DNA of 33,632 nt from the NCBI GenBank assembly GCA_030681095.1, contig JAUXTZ010000080.1:1-33632 (forward strand). The letters are read 5' to 3'. Position numbers and translations under genes: made by a program. The notes beneath the pieces are model-generated. The model had not been told where the DNA came from. It was given only the letters and a program-made list of their open reading frames with translations, and did no database searches. This DNA comes from Burkholderiales bacterium. GTDB lineage: Bacteria > Pseudomonadota > Gammaproteobacteria > Burkholderiales > Thiobacteraceae. Positions within the stretch are counted from its first letter, which is position 1. Each line of letters starts with the position of its first letter. Of the stretch, positions 26,167-33,632 are shown one piece after another.

Positions 26167-28274
26167 TGCGCAGCTGGCAGCGCGCTCAATTCACGGCTCG
26201 CGGATTGACCACACGATGCGTCGAGAAAATCGCCCTATCGCTTACCGCCGCGCTCCGGCGCTTGCTGCCGCGCCTGGCGGCACTGTTGTTCGCAAGCTGC
26301 GCGATGTTGACGGCGATGCCTAGCCACGCTGAAGCGGATGTGCCGCCGCTGGGGCGTTCGCAGTTCGACTATCTCATCGGTCAAGCGCCAGTGCCGTTTC
26401 CTTTTGCGCATCTATTGCAGCTTATCAACGCGCAGTTGGCGCCCGAGCTGGGATTGCCGCCGGTAAAAGTGACATTGATTCCCTTGGGCCGATCATTGCA
26501 ACGGGGCGCGGGCGCGCCAGATTTTTTTCGTTATCCGCGCGTGGTGCTGGCGGTGGATGGCGAAGCCAAAGCGGGACAGGTGGCGCTCAAAGACCGCTTG
26601 TTTCTTGGCTATCATGAAAAAGCCGGGGTGTTGGAAGTGATTAGCTACAACGAAGCGGCCGGCCGCTTTGAGTTTCAAGTGGTGCAGGATTATCGCGCTG
26701 GCGCGCGCCCGAAAATTTATTATGCGCGGCGAGAGATTTGTCTTTCCTGCCATCAAAATCAAGCACCGATGTTCGCTCGTCCGCTGTGGGATGAAACCTC
26801 CGCTAATCCCGCTATCGCGGCACGTTTGAAAGCAGCCGGAGGCGATTTCTACGGTCTGAAATTAACCGGCACCGACGTCGCGTATTTAATCGACGCGGCG
26901 ACCAAGCGCGCCAACTTGATCCCCGTCTGGCAGCGTATCTGGCTCGAAGGATGCGGGGAAGGTGAAGCGGGCGATGCCTGCCGCAGTGCTTTGTTCAGTG
27001 CGGCGCTGCGCTATGGATTCTCCGGTGTGTTGCCTGATGCGACAATGTTAAAGCAGCTTGCGCCCGGCTTGGATCAACGCTTTGCACAGCGTTGGCCAAG
27101 GGGTTTCGCGATTCCCAATCCCGATCTTCCCAATCGCGATCCGCTCGCGTTGCTTGCGGGAAACGAAATTGACCTTGCGCGCGAAGGCTTGCCCTCTGAG
27201 CTGGCGACACTCGCGCATATCCCGGCGCGGGTCGAGCCGCTGAATGTGCGGCCGCCGCTTGAAGTGTGGGCCGGGCCTGAGAAAGCGCGCTTGATCGTGG
27301 GTCTGGCCAGCCTTCTGGATCGCAGCGATCTGCAGGCGCTCGACCAGGGCTTGGCTGCCAACGCGAGCGGCCAGCCGCAGCAAAGCGTGGCGCTCAGTTG
27401 CCGCATCCGCTACAAAGACGCGGCGCGACGCGCCAGCTTGCGCTGTGCGGGCCAAGGTGCGCGCTTAGCGGCCGCACTCTATTTTCAAGGGCGTAAAGCA
27501 CAGGGGAGGGTCAGCGAGATGATTGTGTCCGGCGCGCTTGCACCGACTGCGCTCACCCTATCGGGAGACACACCGCGCGTTGGACGTGCTGCCCATCTTA
27601 CTTTCCGCCGCGACGGATTGCGCGCGCGCCTGGCGGATGGCCGAGTCTTGGAGCAATTGGTTCTGTTACCGCGTACGACGGAGGAAGGGCCGGCGACACT
27701 CTTTATTCGCGACGATTTTGCCCGCGTCAACGCAGCCCTACAGAAAATGACACCTGGCCCCGGCGGGCCATTTCAGGCGCGGCTGTGGATGGCGCAACTC
27801 GCCGAGGCGCTGGGCTTGCCTTATCCGCAGCATGCAGCGCGCGCCATGCCCCCGATCCAAGTGCAGCCCAGCGTTGCCGCCCTAGTCGGCGGCTCGGGTA
27901 TGCAGGACAGTTTCCGTCGTTACTGCGGGCAGTGCCACGACACGGGCGAGCCTTTCCCCCCTAACTTTTTACAGGGCGAGGCGGCCCAGCTCACGGCCAA
28001 AATAGATCATTGCGCCGAGCGGATCTTCTACCGCTTGAGTATGTGGGCTGTCCCGGAGAATAAGCGCGGCAAGACGCCGATGCCGCCCACTTCCGCATTG
28101 CGGCAGCATGGCTTCGATGCCGAGCGTTGGGCGCGGGCGCCCGAGTTGGCCGGCTTGCGTGCTTATGTGACGCAAAGGCTCGCGGCCGAGGGCGATCCGC
28201 AACGCTTGTTGCGCCAGCCATTTGAAAGTTTGCGCCGCTGTATACCGCCGGCGGCTGCGCATGCCTATCCGTGA
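26124..28274 (+). CDS. Predicted secreted diheme c-type cytochrome protein of unknown function
   Basis: Signal-like LPRLAALLFASCAMLTAMPSHAEA; CXXCH motifs in REICLSCHQNQAPMFARPLWDE and RRYCGQCHDTGEPFPPNF. Start uncertain: TTG at 26124 or GTG at 26166. Confidence 0.75.
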   Translation: MARHAAAHHHCGEVVRSWQRAQFTARGLTTRCVEKIALSLTAALRRLLPRLAALLFASCAMLTAMPSHAEADVPPLGRSQFDYLIGQAPVPFPFAHLLQLINAQLAPELGLPPVKVTLIPLGRSLQRGAGAPDFFRYPRVVLAVDGEAKAGQVALKDRLFLGYHEKAGVLEVISYNEAAGRFEFQVVQDYRAGARPKIYYARREICLSCHQNQAPMFARPLWDETSANPAIAARLKAAGGDFYGLKLTGTDVAYLIDAATKRANLIPVWQRIWLEGCGEGEAGDACRSALFSAALRYGFSGVLPDATMLKQLAPGLDQRFAQRWPRGFAIPNPDLPNRDPLALLAGNEIDLAREGLPSELATLAHIPARVEPLNVRPPLEVWAGPEKARLIVGLASLLDRSDLQALDQGLAANASGQPQQSVALSCRIRYKDAARRASLRCAGQGARLAAALYFQGRKAQGRVSEMIVSGALAPTALTLSGDTPRVGRAAHLTFRRDGLRARLADGRVLEQLVLLPRTTEEGPATLFIRDDFARVNAALQKMTPGPGGPFQARLWMAQLAEALGLPYPQHAARAMPPIQVQPSVAALVGGSGMQDSFRRYCGQCHDTGEPFPPNFLQGEAAQLTAKIDHCAERIFYRLSMWAVPENKRGKTPMPPTSALRQHGFDAERWARAPELAGLRAYVTQRLAAEGDPQRLLRQPFESLRRCIPPAAAHAYP

Positions 28275-28298
28275 TTTTCTCGCTGACTGAGGCCCGTT

Positions 28299-29792
28299 AT
28301 GGAACCATCGACTAATCCTCCCCCGCCTGGCTGTGTACGGTGCAAGACCATTTTGATGTTGCTGCTGGTGATCTTGATACTGACTGGCTTTTATTTCTAT
28401 ATGCGTTTCGGTGGCGATCGCGCGCTGCAATTCGACGATCCGGTCATGCATTTCAAATATGGCTCGACCGGCGGCGATCGCAATATGGGCTTCCCGTATT
28501 GGGTATGGAAAGCCTTGCCGCAAGTGTGCAGCGAATTTCTACCCGGCAAAGGCTATGCATCGCTCGGCATGCTGTTCGAAGCGGGACAGGATTTGCCGGT
28601 CGGCATGTCGCTCCGCCATCACTTGGGCATGGACCGGGTATTTCTGAATTGTGCGGCGTGCCACAGCGCCACGGTGCGCGTTAAAGCCGACGCCCCGCCG
28701 ATGCTGATTGCCGGCATGCCCTCGCATCAATTGGATTTGATGGCGTTTCAGAAATTTTTCCAACGCTGTGCCAGCAGCGCTAAGTTCACCCCGGACCGTA
28801 TCATTCCCGAGGCGCAACACCTGGGGGCGAAGCTGGATCTGCTGGATCGCTATGTGGTTTACCCAATCGCAATCCATATGATGCGCGATCGCGTCATTGC
28901 CTTGATGGACAGGCTGCGCTTTATCAACACTGAACCGGATTGGGGACCGGGCCGGGTCGATACCTTCAACTCGGCGAAGGCGATTTTTAATTTCCCGATC
29001 GAACGCTTACCTAAAGAAGAGCTGTTCGGCGCATCGGACTTTCCCGCGATTTGGAATCAAGCCAAAAAACGCGGCATGCAATTGCATTGGGACGGCAACA
29101 ACGACCGGGTCGAAGAGCGCAATCTCTCGGCCTCATTCGGCACCGGCGCTACGCCGCCGATCATTGATCATGCCGCCATCGAACGTATCGAAGCGTGGTC
29201 CGCGACCGCCGCGCCGCCGGCTTTTGCGCAATATTATCCGGTGGATGCGACGCTTTCCGCCAAGGGCGCTGTGCTTTATCAACGCTATTGCGCCGACTGT
29301 CATGGCGCGAGCGGCAGCGATTTTAGCGGCAAGCTGGTTGGGCAAGTCACGCCGCTAACCTCCATCGGTACCGATCCCTATCGCGTGTATTCCTACAGCC
29401 CGGCATTGATGGTGAATCAGGGCACGCTGTATGCCGGCTATCCGCAATATCAATTCACCCATTTCCGCAAAACCTTCGGCTACGCCAATATGCCGCTGGA
29501 TGGATTGTGGTTGCGCGCACCCTATCTGCACAATGGCTCGGTGCCGACGCTGTGGGCGTTGCTACAACCGTCCCAGCAACGCCCCAAACACTTCTACCGC
29601 GGTAACGATGTGTACGATCCCCGGCAAGTCGGTTTTGTCAGCAGCGTTGCCGAACAGGGTGCGCAGCGCTACTTCAAGTACGACACCACTGTGCCGGGTA
29701 ACGGCAACCAAGGTCATGACGGGCCGGCGTATGGCACTGCTTTGTCCACTGCCGACAAATGGGCGCTGATCGAATATTTAAAAACTTTCTAG
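28299..29792 (+). CDS. Membrane-anchored diheme c-type cytochrome (MauG/RoxA-like C-terminal motif)
   Basis: N-terminal TM; CAACH and CADCH; MPLDGLWLRAPYLHNGSVPTLWALLQPSQQRPKHFYRGNDVYDPRQVGFVS. Confidence 0.85.
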   Translation: MEPSTNPPPPGCVRCKTILMLLLVILILTGFYFYMRFGGDRALQFDDPVMHFKYGSTGGDRNMGFPYWVWKALPQVCSEFLPGKGYASLGMLFEAGQDLPVGMSLRHHLGMDRVFLNCAACHSATVRVKADAPPMLIAGMPSHQLDLMAFQKFFQRCASSAKFTPDRIIPEAQHLGAKLDLLDRYVVYPIAIHMMRDRVIALMDRLRFINTEPDWGPGRVDTFNSAKAIFNFPIERLPKEELFGASDFPAIWNQAKKRGMQLHWDGNNDRVEERNLSASFGTGATPPIIDHAAIERIEAWSATAAPPAFAQYYPVDATLSAKGAVLYQRYCADCHGASGSDFSGKLVGQVTPLTSIGTDPYRVYSYSPALMVNQGTLYAGYPQYQFTHFRKTFGYANMPLDGLWLRAPYLHNGSVPTLWALLQPSQQRPKHFYRGNDVYDPRQVGFVSSVAEQGAQRYFKYDTTVPGNGNQGHDGPAYGTALSTADKWALIEYLKTF

Positions 29793-29802
29793 AGGAGCGA
29801 TC

Positions 29803-31236
29803 ATGTCAATCTGCAAATGCCCACGTTGGCTAAAAATTACGCTCGTCGTATTGCTGGTACTAGGCGCGGTAGGGGGCTTTACTGCTTGGTATAAATTTTT
29901 TCGCGAGGTGCCGCAGCCGGCCTTCGCCAACGCCGAAGAGCGCTTCAAATACGGCTCTATCGGCGGAGAAAACGAAGCCGGCCTGCCTTACTGGCTCTAT
30001 CTGGTACTGCCACGGCTGTTTCCGGAACATCTGCCCGGGCCGGGCGGCTACGCGAGCTTAGGACTGCCGTGGGAGCCGGGCCATGACACGCCGATCGGAT
30101 TTACCAAAAAAACGGTGGGCTTTCCGCGCGTGTCGCAAACTTGCGCGGTGTGTCATACCACGAGCTATCGCGTGAGCCATGATTCCAACCCCGTCTTTAT
30201 CCCAGCTGGGCCGGGACATACCACCGATATCCAAGGCTTCTTCCGCTTTCTCAAGAAAGCGGTGAACGATCCGCGCTTCAATGCCGACAACATCATGAGC
30301 GAGATCGCGATGGTGACTAAGCTGTCTTGGTTGGATCGGCAGATATATCGCTTTCTGTTGATTCCCATTACCCAACAACGCCTAAAAGAACAAAACTTTG
30401 ACTGGATGGAGCGGCCGCATATGCCGGGCTGGGGCCCCGGCCGCGACGACCCGATGAATCTCACCAAATATTTTATGCTGAATATGCCGGAAGACGGTAC
30501 CTACGGTCCGGCCGATATGCCATCGATTTGGAATCTGGATAAATACAAACCGGGCATGGCGCTGAATTGGGATGGCGCCACGTCGGTGCCGCGTTCGGTG
30601 ATTATCGACTCTGCGCTCGGGATTATGGTCAAACCGCAACGCGATTTTAAAGAGCAGATGCATTGGATGGAGAATTACCTGCGCAAACTGCCGGCACCAA
30701 AATATCCTTTTGCCCTCGATACCGCGCGTGCCGCGGTGGGCAAACAAGTATTCGATCGGCACTGCGCAAGTTGCCATGCATCGGAACGCACCGGACACTC
30801 GGTGCCGCTGGCGGAGATCAGCACGGATGATGAGCGCTTAAATTCGTGGAACAAAGAAGCGGCGATTAAAGCGAATCAAGTGGTGCGCGATAAAGGCGTG
30901 ATTCGCGATGGCATGGTGGAGCAGACCTTGACCGGCTATGTGGCCCAATTCTTAGACGGCATCTGGGCGCGCGCGCCTTATTTGCATAATGGTGCGGTGC
31001 CGACACTGCGCGATTTACTCACCCCACCGGCGCAGCGGCCCGCGGTTTTTTGGCGCGGCTATGATGTTTACGATCCGGTGCAGGTAGGTTTTATCACCCA
31101 GGGCCCGCAGGCCGAGCGCAATGGCTACCGCCACGATACGAACGCGCGCGCCAATAGCAATCGAGGCCACGATTTTGGTACGCGGTTACCTGAAACTGAA
31201 AAAAGTGCGCTGATCGAATATTTGAAAACCTTATAA
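29803..31236 (+). CDS. Membrane-anchored diheme c-type cytochrome, paralogue of preceding gene
   Basis: N-terminal TM; CAVCH and CASCH; LDGIWARAPYLHNGAVPTLRDLLTPPAQRPAVFWRGYDVYDPVQVGF. Confidence 0.85.
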   Translation: MSICKCPRWLKITLVVLLVLGAVGGFTAWYKFFREVPQPAFANAEERFKYGSIGGENEAGLPYWLYLVLPRLFPEHLPGPGGYASLGLPWEPGHDTPIGFTKKTVGFPRVSQTCAVCHTTSYRVSHDSNPVFIPAGPGHTTDIQGFFRFLKKAVNDPRFNADNIMSEIAMVTKLSWLDRQIYRFLLIPITQQRLKEQNFDWMERPHMPGWGPGRDDPMNLTKYFMLNMPEDGTYGPADMPSIWNLDKYKPGMALNWDGATSVPRSVIIDSALGIMVKPQRDFKEQMHWMENYLRKLPAPKYPFALDTARAAVGKQVFDRHCASCHASERTGHSVPLAEISTDDERLNSWNKEAAIKANQVVRDKGVIRDGMVEQTLTGYVAQFLDGIWARAPYLHNGAVPTLRDLLTPPAQRPAVFWRGYDVYDPVQVGFITQGPQAERNGYRHDTNARANSNRGHDFGTRLPETEKSALIEYLKTL

Positions 31237-31237
31237 G

Positions 31238-31338
31238 CTGCCTGACCTCCCATACCTAGCGCAGCACCACTGCGTGGCCGCTGCTTGCGGCATCGGGGTA
31301 GGCCGTCTAAAATACCCCGCAACGCCGCGTTCAGGCAG
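31238..31338 (+). other. Multi-hairpin intergenic element (candidate structured RNA/UTR)
   Basis: Closing pair CTGCCTGA (31238-31245) / TCAGGCAG (31331-31338) enclosing CGCAG-CACCA-CTGCG (31260-31274), GCCGC-TGCTT-GCGGC (31277-31291) and CGGGGTA-N12-TACCCCG (31294-31319). Confidence 0.4.
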
Positions 31339-31396
31339 TGCAAACAACAAAAGAAGCGCGTGCGATCCCGGTTTTTAAACCATCAATGAATAAAGA

Positions 31397-31723
31397 GTGA
31401 GGAAAATGAAGAAATACGCTATAGCCAGTCTGGTTCTCCTGGCTGCTGCGAGCGGCGCCGCGTTTGGCGCGGGCGATGCGGCGGCAGGCAAGAGCAAAAG
31501 TTCCATGTGCGCCGGTTGCCACAGCATTCCCGGCTACCGCACGGTTTATCCCGATACCTACCAAGTACCCAAGATCGGCGGCCAACACGCGAGCTATATC
31601 GTGAGCGCGCTCAAAGGCTACAAAGCCGGCGACCGCAAGCACGCCACCATGCGCGCCATTGCCGGCAGTTTGACCGAGCAAGATATGAACGATCTCGCGG
31701 CCTACTACGCCGAAGCCAAATAA
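31397..31723 (+). CDS. Small class I c-type cytochrome (periplasmic, monoheme)
   Basis: Signal peptide ending [79 protein letters not shown]. Confidence 0.92.
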   Translation: MRKMKKYAIASLVLLAAASGAAFGAGDAAAGKSKSSMCAGCHSIPGYRTVYPDTYQVPKIGGQHASYIVSALKGYKAGDRKHATMRAIAGSLTEQDMNDLAAYYAEAK

Positions 31724-31736
31724 CAGGACGAATAAG

Positions 31737-32063
31737 ATGAAAATACAAACGCTACTCGCAGCAACCTTATTCAGCGTGGCGATCAGCAGCCCAGCCTGGG
31801 CCGCCGGTGACGCCGCTGCCGGCAAGGAAAAATCCGCAGCCTGTGCCGCGTGCCACGGCCCGGACGGCAACAGCACCGTACCTGATTTCCCTAAACTCGC
31901 CGGCCAGAATGGGGATTATCTGAGCCACACCCTCAAAGCCTATAAAACCAAAGCGCGCACCAACGTGATCATGAACGGCCAAGCAGCGACCTTGACCGAT
32001 CAAGACATCGCCAATCTGGCGGCGTACTACGCCGGCCAAAAGGGGCTGTCGATTAAGCGCTAA
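31737..32063 (+). CDS. Small class I c-type cytochrome, tandem paralogue
   Basis: Signal peptide ending [75 protein letters not shown]. Confidence 0.93.
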   Translation: MKIQTLLAATLFSVAISSPAWAAGDAAAGKEKSAACAACHGPDGNSTVPDFPKLAGQNGDYLSHTLKAYKTKARTNVIMNGQAATLTDQDIANLAAYYAGQKGLSIKR

Positions 32064-32080
32064 GCAGGGTGTAGTTATTT

Positions 32081-32113
32081 AAAAAGCCCGAGGTGTTTGC
32101 TTCGGGCTTTTTT
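32081..32113 (+). terminator. Rho-independent terminator ending the cytochrome cluster
   Basis: AAAAAGCCCGA-GGTGTTTGCT-TCGGGCTTTTTT, 11-bp perfect stem with T-tract. Confidence 0.92.
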
Positions 32114-32183
32114 GTTTTCCGAATATGTTATCTTCGACAAAATTCGGAACCATTGTTTTGGGGCTAAGGGTAAGTGCTATCCA

Positions 32184-33632
32184 ATGAATGAAAACATTCT
32201 GATTGTCGAAGATGATGCGTTCATGGCGGAGCAGCTTTCTCTGCTGCTTCGTAAGCTGGGCTATCGCGTCGCCGGCATCGCGGCCTCGGGGGAATCGGCG
32301 CTGGCGCAAGCGGCCCAGGTGCGGCCTGACCTGATCATCATGGATAGCCTGCTTGAGGGCGGTGTGGATGGTATCGAGGCCGCGCAGCGCATCAACGAGA
32401 CGCATCCTACCCCGGTTCTATTCTTGACCGCCCATGACGACGAAGCGTTCTTTCAGCGCGCCAAAAATAACCAGCCCTATGCGTTTCTGCTCAAGCCGCC
32501 GAGCGAGCGCGAGCTGGCACTCGCGATTGAGTTGGCGCTCTACCGCCATCAGGTCGAACAGCAACAGGCGCAGGATGCCCTGTTGCGCTATCGCGCCGCC
32601 CTCGACAACTCCGCCGATGCGATTTATTTGATCGATCGGGAGTCGATGCGGTTTGTCGACATGAATGAAACGGCGTGCGATACGCTAGGCTATACACGGG
32701 AAGAAATGCTTGGCATGGGCCCGCAGCATATCAAGCCCTTTTTTAACCGCGACATGCTGGCGGCGCGCTTCGACGAGATCATTGCCAGCGGGCTAGATGG
32801 CGTGGTTCAGACCGAACACCAGCGTAAGGACGGTTCGCGCTTTCCGGTGGAAGTGAAACTGCGCGCGAACGAAGCGGGCGGTCGGCGCCTGATGGTGGCC
32901 ATTGCGCGCGATATTAGCGATCGTGTCGAGGCCGAGCGAACTCTTCGGGAAAGCGAACAGCGGTTCCGGCAACTGGCGGACAACATCAACGAGGCATTCT
33001 GGATTCGCGATGTCGCGTCCGGGAACATTCTTTATGCCAGCCCGGCCTATGAAAAAATCTTCGAGCGCAGCCTGGAAAGTCTATATGCCCATCCGCGCTC
33101 TTTCGTCGGCATGGTGCATGCGGATGATCGCTCGCGCGTTTCGGCGTTTGTGGAGCGCCTGTATGTCAACCCGGGCGTGGATGCGTTGGAATACCGGATT
33201 GTCGGCAAGGATGGACGGGTACGCTGGATCTTGACGCATGCGTTTCCGGTGACGGACGAGAACGGAAAAATATATCGCATTGCTGGCGTGTCGGAGGAGG
33301 TGACCCAGCGGCGTGAATCCGAAGAGCAGTATCGCACTATCGTGCAAGGCTCCATGGATGGATTCTGGACAGTCGACGTTGAGGGGCGATGCCTCGATGT
33401 CAATGAGGCATATTGCCAATTGATCGGTTACACCCGTGAAGTATTGCTGACCATGACCATCAGTGACATCGAAGCGGCCGAGACCCCGGAGCAGACCGAG
33501 GCGCACATGCGGCGCATTATCGAAATCGGCTATGACCGGTTCGAAACCCGGCACCGCCATCGCAACGGCCATCTCATCGACGTGGAGGTGAGCGCCAATT
33601 TCGTCGAGACCACGGAGGGCGGGCGTTTTTAC
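32184..33632 (+). CDS. Response-regulator receiver domain with multiple PAS domains (signalling protein; C-terminal output beyond window)
   Basis: Read directly (absent from ORF track because there is no stop in the window): MNENILIVEDDAFMAEQLSLLLRKLGYRVAGIAASGESALAQAAQVRPDLIIMDSLLEGGVDGIEAAQRI...FLTAHDDEAFFQRAKNNQPYAFLLKPPSERELALAIELALYRHQ, then PAS repeats with PAC-like ends (ARDISDRVEAERTLRESEQRF; GVSEEVTQRRESEEQYRTI). Confidence 0.92.
   Translation, partial: MNENILIVEDDAFMAEQLSLLLRKLGYRVAGIAASGESALAQAAQVRPDLIIMDSLLEGGVDGIEAAQRINETHPTPVLFLTAHDDEAFFQRAKNNQPYAFLLKPPSERELALAIELALYRHQVEQQQAQDALLRYRAALDNSADAIYLIDRESMRFVDMNETACDTLGYTREEMLGMGPQHIKPFFNRDMLAARFDEIIASGLDGVVQTEHQRKDGSRFPVEVKLRANEAGGRRLMVAIARDISDRVEAERTLRESEQRFRQLADNINEAFWIRDVASGNILYASPAYEKIFERSLESLYAHPRSFVGMVHADDRSRVSAFVERLYVNPGVDALEYRIVGKDGRVRWILTHAFPVTDENGKIYRIAGVSEEVTQRRESEEQYRTIVQGSMDGFWTVDVEGRCLDVNEAYCQLIGYTREVLLTMTISDIEAAETPEQTEAHMRRIIEIGYDRFETRHRHRNGHLIDVEVSANFVETTEGGRFY

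Noticed and set aside
31238-31338. tRNA or tRNA pseudogene interpretation of the cloverleaf-like element
   Set aside because: No GGTTCGAAT-type T-loop, no D-loop GG, and hairpin sizes do not fit a tRNA.
1-33632. CRISPR arrays, IS elements or prophage
   Set aside because: No regularly spaced repeats, transposase, integrase or phage structural genes seen.

Overview
GC-rich proteobacterial window, probably betaproteobacterial (taxon is inference). Left part (0-8.2 kb): type II secretion genes gspG-gspF-gspE (gspE has a GTG start, runs off the left edge and is absent from the ORF track), tRNA-Arg(ACG), tRNA-Ser(GCT), lysC, a degenerate EAL/HDOD protein, an Amt ammonium transporter, a PduO-type cobalamin adenosyltransferase and a DUF3579 protein. 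Centre (8.3-19.6 kb, all minus): an apparent 8-gene operon encoding two SulP-STAS anion permeases followed by a complex-I/group-4-hydrogenase-like membrane complex (HyfB, C, E, F, G, I homologues). Its large subunit lacks all four NiFe-ligand cysteines, so it looks like an Ehr-type (energy-converting-hydrogenase-related) complex rather than a hydrogenase. Right part (19.9-32.1 kb, all plus): a polytopic patatin-like protein, then six predicted c-type cytochromes (10 canonical CXXCH motifs in total) and a lipoprotein, including a large RoxA/MauG-like protein and tandem paralogue pairs, closed by a strong terminator. A response-regulator/multi-PAS protein runs off the right end and is also absent from the ORF track. 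Main non-coding observations: a 32-bp perfect inverted repeat that includes the tRNA-Ser 3' end, an NtrC-like site pair with a sigma-54 promoter upstream of amt, a good sigma-70 promoter for the SulP-Ehr operon, and a multi-hairpin intergenic element at 31238-31338. No CRISPR array, IS element or rRNA was seen.
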